NCBI GenBank assembly: GCA_037953625.1
Contig: CM075655.1
Coordinates: 84,347,501-84,411,500 of the forward strand
DNA: 64,000 nucleotides
Source: Crotalaria pallida
Lineage: Eukaryota > Streptophyta > Magnoliopsida > Fabales > Fabaceae
Direction: 5' to 3'
Numbering within the stretch: the first letter of the stretch is position 1; each line of letters starts with the position of its first letter. The notes beneath the pieces were generated by a model. That model was not told where the DNA came from, did not search any database, and saw only the letters and a list, made by a program, of their open reading frames with translations. The translations under genes and the position numbers were made by a program. Positions 31,346 through 43,337 of this stretch are shown here, piece after piece.

Positions 31346-33833
31346 CAGATTTTGAAAAATAATTATTTTATTTATTTTCCCTCCAAAACCTTTCCTATAA
31401 TTGCTTTTAGGTCCCAACCCAGTGACTAATATGCAAAATACTCATTTAATGCATTTAAATTATTTATTAAATAATTTCACACACCTAAGCTAGTCACATG
31501 AACACATATTTTAATCAAGGATTAATATAGAAACTATTAATTATAATTTAATTATAATTAACATTTCATTAATCGGGGATTAAAATTTTGAGGTGTTACA
31601 GTGAACACTTACACTTTCAAGATCATCAGTAGCATAACATATGTGTAAAGTATCCCAAATATTCTTAGCATTAACACAATCCTTGATTCTATCATATGCT
31701 TCACCATTTAAGGCATTCTTTAAAATCTGCATTGCTTGAATATTCAAGGCAAAACATTTTTTGTCAAATTCATTTAAAACATTTTTTGGTTTTAAATCAA
31801 AATCATTTTGCACAATAAACCATAAACGATAGTTAATAGATTGCATATAAAATTTCATTCTAGCACTCCAATACAAATAATTTTCTCCATTGAAAACTGA
31901 TGCTTCATCGAATGAAAATCCCTCCATATTAAAATAATAAAAAATATCCCAATAGGCGAAACCACACAAGGATCTTTAACTCAAGCGATTAAGCTTGTTA
32001 CCAGAGCACGAAGCTCTGATACCAATTATTGGAATAATTGGTGGTAATTGGCAAGAATCACCCAAGAGGGGGGGGGGGGGTGAATTGGGTGTTTATAAAA
32101 CTTTGAATTTCGATCGCAATAAAACGTTCTTTTAGAAAATAACAAAGATTAAAACGAGCGAGAGACTTAAAGAACGAATTAAAACGTTTTTAAGCAAACA
32201 ATTGAAATAATATTACTTATGAATATAGAAAACATATTATACACGAGATTGATTTAAAACAAAACCAAGAAAAACACAATACTCGTGTTATATAAATTAA
32301 AACTTGAAAATAACTTTTATTTGCGAAAATAGGATTAACACAATTTAAACGTGCGGAAAATAAAAAGATAAGGGATAGGAAATTATGCACAAGAGATTTT
32401 TATCCTGGTTCGGCCAACAATGCCTACATCCAGTCCTCAAGCGACCCACTTGAGCTTTTCACTAAGCCAAGACGCAATTGCGTCCCCAAGTACATCCAGA
32501 GCACCCCGCAAGCTACTAGGAATCCCACCGTTTGCCAGGGACCTCAAATACAAATAGCCTAACTACTAGGAATCCCACCGTTCGTATAGCGCTACCCAAT
32601 ACACAAGGGTTATCTCACCCTAAGAACGCGACACAGGTTCAATCCTAAGGGAAAACACTCCTTAAACACTAAGGTTATCACACCCCTTACAATAAAAGAA
32701 TTTGCACGAAGAAATGTATGCAACTAACAATAAGCTCTCTAATTAGAGCGGATACTACAATAAAGTCCTATAGCAATATAATGTACTCAAGCAAAACTTA
32801 GACTATAACTCTAGATGATGATGATGAACAAATATGATTTTTTTCTCAAAAGATTTTCAAAAGAATTCAAGAAGGAGAAGAAAATCAATGAAGTAGTAGA
32901 GAGAGTTAGAAGAAAAGAAAAACCTTTTTTTAAAAAGTAGAAGAAGCAGCCAATAATCAAAACGTGATCCTCCAAAAATGGAAACAAATCATTCTGGGAA
33001 TCAGATTGATTTCAACACGTTTTTCAAAATTTGAATTGAAGTAATCGATTACTTTGATCAGGTTAATCGATTACATGCTCTCAGGTTTTTCATAAAAAGT
33101 TGCAGCATTGAATATAATCGATTATTAGATTCCTGTAATCGATTACTTGCACCTAAATGACCAGTTCAAGGAAGTAATCCATTACAAGATCCTAATTAAT
33201 CCATTACATACACTCTGGTTACAAGTTGCATCAAGTAATCGATTATTCCAGAAGGGTTAATCGATTACTCCAAGTTAAAAATAGATTTTCATGAAAAATA
33301 TTGTAACCAAAGGTTTTCGCAAAACATTTTTCACAAATAATATTCCTGGAGCAAAAGGTTTAAAAAGCTTCTTCTAGGTTTTAAGAGAGAAAGCAAAATA
33401 TCATCATCATATGAGTTATACCTAATTGCTTTAAGTATATTAAATGCCTTACAAAGATTTCTAAACCTAAATGCTAGGTCTTCAACGAGCATAACATCTT
33501 TGCAATCTTCAATGTACCTGAACCTGTTAAGATTATATAAATAATCATGTTGTGTCATCATCAAAACATCAAGAGGAAAACCATGAGTTTCAACACTCAG
33601 TTTCAACACTAGATCCTAGGGATAGAGCGGTGGAGGATCTGAGGAGCTGCTGAGGACACGGATGACTTGCTCTGAGACTTCTACTTTTGGATTTTGTCTT
33701 ATATTGTATATATTTGAGAGGTCTTAGAGTGAGGTTTTATTTTATGCAGCTGGTCTGTATATGTTTCACCAAACTTGCTATCTCGACTTTTTACCACTTG
33801 CTACTGACTGTACTGATGGGGTTTTATGTTATG

Positions 33834-33865
<32 letters not shown>

Positions 33866-34238
33866 TTTTCTTTACCTCAGCAGTGCCCCATAAGTACTAT
33901 TTTTACTTCCGCGAACTCTGATTTATATTTGACAAGGATTTGGCGATAAGTTTATTTTTTATATATTCAAATCCAACTCGAGAGACAAATGATATGTCCT
34001 AATAAGAACAACGAATAATGTTTTCTATAATTAAGGAAATGTTCTCTCGAAAGCCTTTTCGAACTTAAGATATTACTAAGCCGAATTCAAATAATGGTTC
34101 ATGTTAAAAAGGGTTTCTAATTGAGCAAGTACTAATTTAAAAAGGAAAAATTTTCTAGTCCTAATTTTGATAGCAAGTATTCAACTATTTGGAAATATTA
34201 CTTATTTTCAAGATACAAAATAGAGCGTTCACACCCTT

Positions 34239-34252
34239 GGTGGTATCAGAGC
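34239..34252 (+). other. Gyp-A primer-binding site (initiator tRNA-Met)
   Basis: TGGTATCAGAGC at 34241-34252, a few bases after the 5' LTR end (GCGTTCACA, 34233). It matches the 3' end of plant initiator tRNA-Met, which primes minus-strand DNA synthesis. The same site is found in A3 at 59617-59628. Confidence 0.85.
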
Positions 34253-34393
34253 ATTGGTCTTGTTCCTCATAGCCCCGATGATGCAGCTAAGTATGATATT
34301 CAATGGTAATTGAATATGTTTTGAGTAAGTTAGTAGCATTTATGTTTCAAAGACCTTTTTAGTAACCCCAAAGCCCATAGTGCAGGTCTTTCT

Positions 34394-37300
34394 ATGGCAA
34401 CCAGAAATAGAAATATTACTAACGAAATGTTAGAACAAATCACAACCGTGCTGGAAGGCATGCAACAACAGCAGCGACAACAGCCACCTCAAGGGCGAGC
34501 TGGTAATCCACTTGTTGGCAATATGGCGAATCATGATGCTAGGACTCTGTCGGAGTTCAGGAAGTGTAATCCACCAAGGTTTGAAGGAGGATACAAACCT
34601 GATGAGGCGAACAAGTGGTTGTATGAGATCAACAAGATTTTTCGAACTTTGGATTGTTCTAATGAACAGAAGGTGACCTATGCAGTTTACATGCTTCATG
34701 GGGAAGCTGAAAACTGGTGGGATCACACTGTCCAATTGCTGAATTTTGAAAGAAGAGCAATCAACTGGGGAGTATTTATGGAGAAATTTCTTAATAAGTA
34801 CTTTCCAGAAGATTTAAGGAGGAAGAAGGAAGTGGAATTCATGCAATTGAAGCAGGGGGATATGAGTGTAGGAGAGTATGCTGCCAGATTCGAGGAGCTG
34901 ATGAAATACTCTCCCTACTACTTGAATAACCCTGATGAGAGGAGTAAGTGTGTAAAGTTTGAAGGTGGGCTGAGACCAGAGTTGAAGTGTATCTTCAGTT
35001 ATCAGAGGATTCAGAGTTTCCCTGCACTTGTGGATATGTGCAGAACGTATGAGGATGACAAGAAAGCTGAGTTGATTGGAAGTCAAGGAAAAGGAGTTGG
35101 ACAGAGTTATGGACCACAGAGAAAGAAGAAGTTCGATCATCAGAATCATGGTCCATATTCTCAGAAAAACAAGGGTAAGGGTAAGGCTGTGACGGATAAC
35201 AAGAACAAATCTCACGATAATGCTCCATATTGCGAGAAGTGTAGGCGTTATCATCATGGTCAGTTCTGCTGGTCCACAAGAGGATGTTTCAAGTGTGGAA
35301 AGCAAGGTCACTTTGCTCGTGAATGCAGAGAATTTGCAAAGGGTGATGCAAAGGGATCTGTTGGCAAGCCTGTGGTACAAGGAAGAGTGTTTACCCTGAG
35401 TGGTAATGAAGCAACCCAAACCCCGAATCACGTGCAAGGTAACTTCCTGCTTAATAACCAACCTTGCAAAATCATGTTTGATTCTGGAGCTACACATTCT
35501 TTTGTTTCTCCTGAATGTGTAAATAGGTTGAATCTTGTTGTTTCTGATTCACCTTGCTATCTTAGTATAGATACCCCTACGGGAATACCGATCTTCACCG
35601 CTAAAGTCTGTTTAGGGTGTAATGTAGAAATTTTGGGTCGTCTTTTTAAGGTAGATTTGGTTTGTCTTCCTAAGTTACAATTGGATGTGATCTTGGGTAT
35701 GGATTGTTTGATGAAGAACCAAGTGATCATCAATTGTGAGGAAAAGACAATTCAATATAGGACCCTTGAACCGGAGGGTTATATGTGTTTATTCTCTGCT
35801 TCTGGAGAAGAAGAGTCGATGCCGATAGAGGAGATTCCGGTTGTGAGAGAATTTCCGGAAGTATTTCCTGAGGAGATACCAGGATTACCTCCGAAGCGAG
35901 AGATAGAGTTTGGGATTGATTTAGTCCCCAGAGCTGGTCCCATCTCTATTGCTCCTTATAGGATGGCACCACCGGAAATGGCAGAAATGAAGAAGCAGAT
36001 AGAAGAATTGCTGCAGAAGCAGATGATCAGGCCAAGCGTTTCGCCTTGGGGAGCTCCATTACTGTTTGTAAATAAGAAGGATGGGAGTATGAGAATGTGT
36101 GTAGATTACAGACAGTTGAATAAGGTCACTATTAAGAATAAGTATCCTTTGCCAAGGATTGATGACCTTATGGACCAAGTTAGGGGAGCTGCAGTATTCT
36201 CCAAGATTGATCTGAGATCGGGTTATCATCAGATCAGGATAAAGGAGGAGGATATACCCAAGACTGCATTTCGATCTCGATACAGTCATTATGAGTATGT
36301 TGTGATGCCGTTCGGATTGACTAATGCACCTGCTATTTTCATGGATTATATGAACCGGATCTTTAGACCATATTTGGATTTATTTGTGGTGGTGTTTATT
36401 GACGACATTCTGGTCTATTCTAAGAATCCGGAAGAGCATGAAGAGCATCTCAGGATTGTGTTAAAAGTCCTGAAGGAGAAGCAATTATATGCCAAACTTA
36501 CGAAATGCGAGTTTTGGTTGAATGAAGTGAAGTTCTTAGGGCATGTAATCTCTAAAGAAGGAATTGCGGTGGATCCGGCAAAAGTAAGTTCGGTGTTAAG
36601 TTGGGAACAGCCTAAGACTGTGACGGAGGTGAGAAGTTTCTTAGGGCTGGCTGGATACTATCGTCGATTCATAGAAGGATTTTCCAAGATTGCATTGCCT
36701 TTGACTAAGTTGACTCGGAAGGATCAACCGTTCGTGTGGGACGATCGGTGTGAAGTTAGTTTCCGTGAGTTGAAGGAAAGGTTAACATTGTCTCCTGTGT
36801 TAATCTTACCTGATCCTCATAAGAGTTTTGAAGTATACTGTGATGCACCTAAGCAAGGACTGGGTTGTGTACTGATGCAAGAAGGAAGGGTAGTGGCTTA
36901 TGCATCGCGACGATTGAAGAATCATGAGGTGAATTACCCGACACACGATTTGGAATTGGCTGCGATCGTGTTTGACTTAAAGATATGGAGACATCATCTC
37001 TATGGCACTATATTCCAAGTATTTAGTGACCATAAGAGTTTGAAATATCTGTTCGACCAGAAAGAGTTGAACATGAGGCAAAGAAGATGGATGGAGTTCT
37101 TGAAAGATTATGACTTTAAACTCCACTATCATCCGGGTAAAGCAAATGTGGTTGCAGACGCTTTGAGTCAGAAAGCAATCCACATAAGTGCGATGATGGT
37201 TAAGGAAGCAGCTTTGATTGAAGAATTCAGAGACTTGAGCCTGTTGACACAAGTGGAACCAACAAGTATCAAGTTAGGGATGTTGCAGATCACAAGTGAG

Positions 37301-38734
37301 TTCTTGGAAAGAATTCGGGAGTTGCAACGAGCGGATGAAGAATTGATGGAAAAGATGAGATTGGGTTCAGAAGAAAAGGAACCTGATTTCAAGATTGGGC
37401 CCGATGGAATCCTTCGTTTTAGGACAAGGATTTGTATACCAAGAGATCAGGAGATTAGAAGACTGATTCTTGACGAAGCCCATAAGAGTCGGATGAGTAT
37501 GCATCCTGGATCAACCAAAATGTATCAGGACTTGAAGAAGATGTTTTGGTGGTCTGGATTGAAAAAGGATGTTGCAGAATATGTGGCAGCATGCTTGATT
37601 TGCCAAAAAGCTAAGGTAGAGCATCAGAAACCAGGAGGACAGTTGCAACCTTTGAGTATACCTCAATGGAAGTGGGATAGAATTTCAATGAATTTTGTGT
37701 CTGGTTTGCCAAGGACAGCAGCAAATCATGATGCAATCTGGGTAGTTGTGGATAGGTTGACCAAGTCGGCGCATTTTATTCCGATAAATATGCGTTATTC
37801 TTTGAACAAGCTTACCCAGATCTATATCAAGGAGGTAGTTCGTCTTCACGGAGTGCCTTCAAGTATTGTGTCTGATCGAGATCCCAGATTTTCGTCGCAA
37901 TTCTGGAAAAGTTTGCATGATGCTATGGGAACGAGATTGAAATTGAGTTCTGCGTATCATCCACAGACGGATGGCCAGACAGAGAGAACGATTCAGTCGT
38001 TAGAAGATGTGTTGAGGGCTTGTGCACTTGAAGAACAAGGAAGTTGGGATCAAGTGCTACCTCTTGCAGAATTCACATACAACAACAGCTATCATGCGAG
38101 CATCGGGATGGCACCGTTTGAAGCGTTGTATGGAAGGAAGTGTCAAACCCCGCTATGTTGGTTCCAAGTGGGGGAGAATTTAATGGTTGGACCGGAAATG
38201 ATTCAGTAGACATCTGAGAAGATTAGGATGGTTCAAGAAAAGATGAAAGCGGCTCAGAGTCGGTAGAAGAGTTATGCGGATAAGAGGAGAAAGCCATTAG
38301 AATTTTCGGAAGGTGACCACGTATTTCTTCGGATAGTTCCGATGAAAGGAATTAGTAGAGCCTTGAGAACCCGAAAGCTTTCGCCTAAGTGTATAAGACC
38401 ATACCAAATCCTTAAGAGAGTTGGTCCTGTTGCTTATCAACTAGCTTTACCACCCTCTTTATCCAATTTGCACAACGTCTTTCACGTTTCACAATTGAAG
38501 AAGTATGTGCATGACCCATCAGTTATTCTAAAACTCCAACCTGAAGATTTGACTTTGAAGAAAAACCTTACCTTTGAGACCAGACCAGTTCAGATAGAAG
38601 ATCGAGAAGTTAAGCGGCTCAGGGGAAAGGGGATACCTTTAGTTAAGGTTGTATGGGAAAACGCAGACGTATCTGAAACTATATGGGAATTAGAGGAAAA
38701 GATGCGTCAAGAGTATCCGGAGTTGTTTTTGTAA
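34394..38734 (+). pseudogene. Gyp-A gag-pol polyprotein (nearly intact, two stops)
   Basis: A single frame of 1271 codons, then two in-frame TAG codons (38207-38209 and 38264-38266), then an open C-terminal part to 38734. Order: Gln-rich N-terminus; gag core (about 75-185); CCHC knuckle CFKCGKQGHFAREC (about 297); protease FDSGATHS (about 362); reverse transcriptase with FIDDILVYS (about 668); RNase H (VYCDAP, ADALSQK); integrase with zinc part, SDRDPRF and, 35 residues later, the glutamate of DGQTER; a chromodomain-like end (VKVVWEN, WELEEKMRQEYPELF). The first catalytic Asp of integrase is Asn here (MNF, codon 37691-37693). Both stops and that change fit C-to-T type damage. Cannot move by itself. 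Confidence 0.92.
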
Positions 38735-38763
38735 GCTAGAATTTCGGGGACGAAATTCCTTTT

Positions 38764-38777
38764 AAGTGGGGGAGTAG
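38764..38777 (+). other. Gyp-A polypurine tract
   Basis: AAGTGGGGGAGTAG directly before the 3' LTR at 38778. It follows a conserved ATTTCGGGGACGAAATT box, also seen before the Gyp-C 3' LTR. Primes plus-strand synthesis. Confidence 0.8.
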
Positions 38778-41700
38778 TGTAACACCCCTAATTTTCGTCT
38801 CCCGGATAATAGGAAATTAATAATAAACGTTTTATTATTAATTTATATGGTTTTCCAATTTTATGTTTTGTATTTAATTAGCCGGAAATATAAAAATAAG
38901 TTGAAATATTTTTATATGGCAAATAAATGCAAAATATAAGAATATTGCATTTTAGTCCCTGGAATAGGACCTAAATGTAATATTGAAAAGGTTCTTGGAG
39001 GGAAAGATTTAAAAATAGTAATTTTTAAATTTTGAACTAATCTAACCGGTTAGTAATGCCCTGTAACTGGTTAGACGATGAATCCAGAAACTGGGTTAGT
39101 GGGTTTTGATGAGTAATCACTTGATTAATCCAATTAATCGCCACGAAATCAACCTTAGAACAGTGGAAACCACGCGTCACCATGCATGCAAATCCAATTT
39201 GCCTATAAATTGTGGAATTTCAGAGGAGTTGAGGTTGTTTGTTGCTGGTTTGTGTTGAAGAAGGGAAACTAGGGTTTCAATTTCGTTCTGGGCAATTCGT
39301 TTTATTCCTTGAGTGTTAGAGAGCAAAACACACATTTCTGAAAAGCTTAAATCCAGGGCTTTTCAGTGGTATACACTTTGTGAGTTGAGTTTTCGTGTGG
39401 AAGGAGAAATCCATCTTGGAAGCTAGGAATTGGAAACTGAGTTCTTTGTCATTCCTGTTCTGGAAGCTGAATTCCAGCCTTGATTTTGGTAAGTGTAGTT
39501 CACTATTAAGCCTCAAATCTCTTTGATTCTCTAGTGCATGTTACCTAGATTGAGTTCTAATCATTTTCCCCAATTTTCTTGGCCAATTGCTATATCCAAT
39601 TTTCTGGTCTTTGGACCCTGTTGATGGAATTCGTGGCTGAAAGCAGATTAGAGGAATTGTGGGGAATCTGTGGTCTTTCTTCAAAATCAGTGTTGATTGT
39701 CATCGAACTCTATCTTAAGGTATGGGAGAAGTCTACCTTATACTAGATTTAGACTAAAAAAAAAGCAAGTGAATTAGGATTTGAGTTAACAAAACTCAAA
39801 AGGGCATTATGTGTTTTAAAGCACAAAGGCTTGGAGGCCAAAATATGGTTCAATCCTGTGTTGAGCAGATTGAAATTGATGCATGCAAGTGATTTAAGGT
39901 TTAAAATCATAAAGTAAATGTTGATTGTGAGTTTTGTGGTATTGAATGGTGTTTGTGTTGATTTTTATGCAAATTGATACCATAAACTTGATACATGCAA
40001 ATCAAATGTGTTTCTGGGTATGAACATATTGTTTTAGGGCATATGAACTCTGAGGATGTTGGAATTGGATTAGATTTGAGAAAAGAAAAGAATAGTTTGT
40101 CAAAACTCTGTTTTGAGTGGACTGACTGCATAATCTAACCGGTTACTCGATAATTGTAACCGGTTAGACACTGTAAAATTTCAAAGAAAATCAATTTATT
40201 AAATCAGTCCTAAGGTTTTAGTGATTTTGGCTCAAATCTATACTTTAATTTCATTATAAATAATCTGAAGATGAGAGCTTATAATATCATGGTTTAGATT
40301 TGAAGGAATGGAGTTTATGCCTTAAATTAATGAAATAATTTCAAGAGGAGATTATGTTCATTGGAGAATGAAATGTGATTTAGACCTTTGAATGATAAAA
40401 TAGTGGTTTTTGGAGGCATAAAACAATGTTAAACTTGTTATAGATTGGGTAGAAAATTCAAGAAAAAAGGGTTTTTCTGAATTACAATGGTAAACAGTTC
40501 AGGTCTGTAATTCTAACCGGTTAGCCTGAAACTGTAACCGGTTAGTACCTGAATCTGAAAAATAAAAAGTTAAATTTTTGAATACCATTGGTTATATTTT
40601 TCCAATCTAAACTTAAAGGCATGTTTTTGAGATAATTCAAAGGAGAATTATGTGCCAAAGGTTGTGCCTCCACTAAATCATTCAAAAGAGGAAATTGGAA
40701 TATTTCTAAATCACATAATTAATGCAAAGATAAAACCAACCCCGATATTTGTGCATCCATATAGATTGGAAGTCTGGTTGGTAGGAACGTTTATCATATT
40801 CTGGGAATATGAGGAGGGTACTCCGGGAGTACCAAATTATAACCTACTTGATGACACATTATAGATATGTGGCCAGTGTCCGGGACCTGGTTTTTATGCG
40901 TTCTTGGAATGTATGCGTTCTGGGAACGTGGTGCACACTCCGGGAGTGATTCTTATTATCCAAGTATGGTTCGGCATTATGTTCTGGGAACAAATGTCGG
41001 TGTTCCAGGAACACAAGGGTGTATTGGATGGACGTCCAAGATGGACTTTAGAGGCCTCAGTTGTGGATAGGAAATCATACATCATGCCACTTGCATTATA
41101 AGAAATATAATGTTGAAAATTGGTGTGCTCATATGTATTTGCATTATTATCTGTTCATGATATACCTGTGTTTGTAATTTTAGTCTTTATCAATTATGTA
41201 TATGTGTATACTTACTCCCTGTGCCCTGTTTAGGTGATGGCTAGATACCTAGCTTGCATCGAGATACGCCCTATCCCTAGTGGCATATGGACGTATGAGG
41301 AGCACCGTGCCACTTTTGAGGGGGAGGTTGAGATCACTCTCTACCACCCTAACCCTCTGGTGCGAGTGCGACCTCGTCGATTTAGGATCCCATTAGTCTA
41401 TACTATGCATGTTCCACCCTTTTATACATATAGAGGACCACCCCCGGCTCGACCTATGCGTCGTTTTCATAGTTTTCGTTTCAGAGCTGCCACTCGTTCT
41501 CATCCTTCCTCCCATAGAGTTGTCACTGAGGAGACTCCTTCTCCTGGTCCGACTGACTATGATAGGACTGCTTCTGCAGATCCTAGACCCAGTGGTGGGG
41601 TCTCCACCCAGTCAGGCGAGGTCGAGGAGGACCCTGTGGAGGATGAGAGCGAGGAGGAGGTGCATGTTGAGCCGACTGTTTCTGCTAGAGGTGGACCTGC

Positions 41701-41964
41701 TGGTTCATAGGAGCTTGCATAGCGTAGATGTTTTGGATCCTAGATCCTAGGGATAGAGCGGTGGAGGATCTGAGGAGCTGCTGAGGACACGGATGACTTG
41801 CTCTGAGACTTCTACTTTTGGATTTTGTCTTATATTGTATATATTTGAGAGGTCTTAGAGTGAGGTTTTATTTTATGCAGCTGGTCTCTATATGTTTCAC
41901 CAAACTTGCTATCTCGACTTTTTACCACTTGCTACTGACTGTACTGATGGGGTTTTATGTTATG

Positions 41965-42002
<38 letters not shown>

Positions 42003-42370
42003 TTTTCTTTACCTCAGCAGTGCCCCATAAGTACTATTTTTACTTCCGCGAACTCTGATTTCTATTTGAAAAGGATTCGGCGATAAGTTTATGTTTTATA
42101 TATTCAAATCCAACTCGAGATACAAATGATATGTCCTAATAAGAACGACGAATAATGTTTTCTATAATTAAGGAAATGTTCTCTCGAAAGCCTTTTCGAA
42201 CTTAAGATATTACTAAGCCGAATTCAAATAATGGTTCATGTTAAAAAGGGTTTCTAATTGTGCAAGTACTAATTTAAAAAGGAAAAATTTTCTAGTCCGA
42301 ATTTTGATAGCAAGTATTCAACTATTTGAAAATATTACTTATTTTCAAGATACAAAATAGAGCGTTCACA
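38778..42370 (+). mobile_element. Gyp-A 3' LTR (3593 bp, uninterrupted)
   Basis: It carries all parts of the LTR in one piece: palindrome pairs, TATA (39204-39210), donor at 39488/39489, hairpins (40795-41014), acceptor at 41233, ORF, and an AT microsatellite near 41971-41998. One palindrome has decayed to TAACTGGTTAG. It serves as the reference for rebuilding the split 5' LTR boundaries. Confidence 0.92.
41237..41710 (+). CDS. LTR-encoded 157-residue protein (Gyp-A 3' LTR copy)
   Basis: The same ORF as at 21359-21832, with only a handful of amino-acid differences, all in the C-terminal part (for example THSGEVKED versus TQSGEVEED, and DESEEEV versus DESEKEV). Complete and open. In a 3' LTR it would be transcribed only if that LTR acts as a promoter by itself. 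Function unknown; see the copy at 21359. Confidence 0.6.
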   Translation: MARYLACIEIRPIPSGIWTYEEHRATFEGEVEITLYHPNPLVRVRPRRFRIPLVYTMHVPPFYTYRGPPPARPMRRFHSFRFRAATRSHPSSHRVVTEETPSPGPTDYDRTASADPRPSGGVSTQSGEVEEDPVEDESEEEVHVEPTVSARGGPAGS

Positions 42371-42375
42371 GTAAA

Positions 42376-43337
42376 CGCAATCCAATGTAAGAAGGCCAAT
42401 CATCCCTAGAAGAAACAAAATGGTTGGAAGAAGAAGATCATCTGCAAAACCTGCAAACAACGAGAACATTATTCTTGAGATTGCCTAGGCAAAAGGAAGA
42501 ATACCCAAAATTGAGTACAAAAAGAAGGAACAATAGCCAAAGCCAAATAGTACCTTGATATAGAAGTACTTAGTAATAAGTGATACCTTTTGAAATGTCA
42601 AACCTCCTTAAAAGGTAAACCATCTTGAGAATAATCGGGCACAAGTTGGAACCGTCTAACTTAGCAACCAAACTCTTCTTGGTAAGTGTAAACCCCACCT
42701 GTTAGAGATTAAAACCCAACTTTGTCCTAAGTGGGGGAGGAACCAATAAAATATATTTTTCATAACAATGATTTTCAAGCATTTGTTTTTATCGAAATAT
42801 CTTTTTCCCTTAAAAAAAGCATTTGTTTTTATCAGAATTTTCTTTCTAGCAAAAATTGGATGACGATATGATCAACTCTCCTATCTGTAAGTTCGTCTAA
42901 CTTAAAGATACGTCATATAGTCTTTCTCGTGAAAGATTATGTTAGGCAAGATTGATTCAATTAATAGTACAAACATTAGGAATAATCACCTTGATGTTTA
43001 TCACTATTAAGCGAAGTCACACAAATTTTCCCCAATATTCGTGTCATGAAAATCAGAGTGCGCAGCGGGAAAGGTATTGTTTTCAAAAGAGTTTTACATA
43101 AATGTTTTTAAGTGAAGAATCCTTATTTAGGAAGATTTTACTCGCAAGATTTTATTTGAAATGTTTCCAAGATAGAAAGTTTTTAGGAAAATATAACGAA
43201 ACTCTTTTAGTGGGGGAGAATTCCCCAAAAACATTTTGAGAAAGTCTAGACAAAAACTTTATTTTATAGGATATTTTAGAAAGTGAAGATTTTACAAAAC
43301 AAATTTCGGGGACGTAATTCAATTTAGTGGGGGAGAG
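42376..43337 (+). other. Gyp-C 3' internal region
   Basis: It begins with the end of the broken gag (decayed zinc knuckle near 42450), then about 800 bp without coding sense. At 43300-43337 it has AATTTCGGGGACGTAATT and the polypurine tract AGTGGGGGAGAG. The whole of pol is missing between them. Confidence 0.7.

Larger units (their letters stand above)
28024..31600 (-). mobile_element. Gyp-B solo LTR, 3.58 kb, TSD GTGAA
   Basis: On the minus strand it starts TGTAACACC and ends GGGTGTCACA. TSDs GTGAA are at 28019-28023 and 31601-31605. There is no primer-binding site, polypurine tract or gag, so it is a solo LTR. It has the same layout as the Gyp-A LTRs (palindrome pairs, TATA, donor, hairpins, acceptor, ORF) but most non-coding sequence does not match them by eye. 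It is a sister family of Gyp-A. Confidence 0.88.
26938..31927 (-). pseudogene. Cop-B gag (split by Gyp-B, one frameshift)
   Basis: The minus-strand start is ATG at 31927 (MEGFSFDEASVFNGENYLYW), a typical Sirevirus gag opening with the WSARMKFYMQS core, down to VNAKNIWDTLH. The Gyp-B solo LTR interrupts it at 31605/28023. The reading continues to about 27655, shifts frame in a T-rich stretch, and goes on to 26938. That last part has the CCHC knuckle CNLCGRSGHISHLC and two KMRWVPK-type motifs common in SIRE-like gags, ending in a basic/Tyr-rich tail. Gag packages RNA into particles. No pol follows the stop. Without the insertion only the frameshift would break it. Confidence 0.85.
21867..33608 (-). 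mobile_element. Cop-B: Sirevirus-like Copia element with gag but no pol, TSD CTAGA
   Basis: Minus-strand element. LTRs are 21867-23443 and 32027-33608 (about 1.58 kb); TSDs CTAGA at 21862-21866 and 33609-33613. Its primer-binding site (TGGTATCAGAGC on the minus strand) is at 32013-32024, beside the right LTR; its polypurine tract (minus-strand AAAAAGGGGGAG) is at 23444-23455. Order on the minus strand: LTR, gag, palindrome array, CT-rich leader, 452-codon ORF, polypurine tract, LTR. Protease, integrase, reverse transcriptase and RNase H are all absent. That is the layout of a TR-GAG-type non-autonomous element. The right LTR terminal dinucleotide is mutated (TATTGG for TGTTGG). Gyp-B interrupts its gag. 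Confidence 0.88.
18901..42370 (+). mobile_element. Gyp-A: complete Ty3 chromovirus with nested insert, TSD GTAAA
   Basis: It starts TGTAACACCC and ends GCGTTCACA, with GTAAA at 18896-18900 and 42371-42375. 5' LTR: 18901-21866 plus 33614-34233; 3' LTR: 38778-42370; each about 3.59 kb. Without the Cop-B insertion the element is about 11.7 kb. Order is LTR, primer-binding site, gag-protease-RT-RNase H-integrase with a C-terminal chromodomain-like end, polypurine tract, LTR: a chromovirus, most like Tekay/Del. In the first 720 bp I count about 10 differences between the LTRs, so it is fairly young. Cop-B inserted in the 5' LTR afterwards. Confidence 0.92.

Noticed and set aside
32068..32080. G run as a quadruplex or functional element
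   Set aside because: The other LTR of the same element has only seven G at this place; slippage of a homopolymer is enough.
34430..35497. Long minus-strand ORFs across the gag regions (also 59803-60876)
   Set aside because: Antisense to a well-supported gag; no known motif and explained by the codon use of gag.
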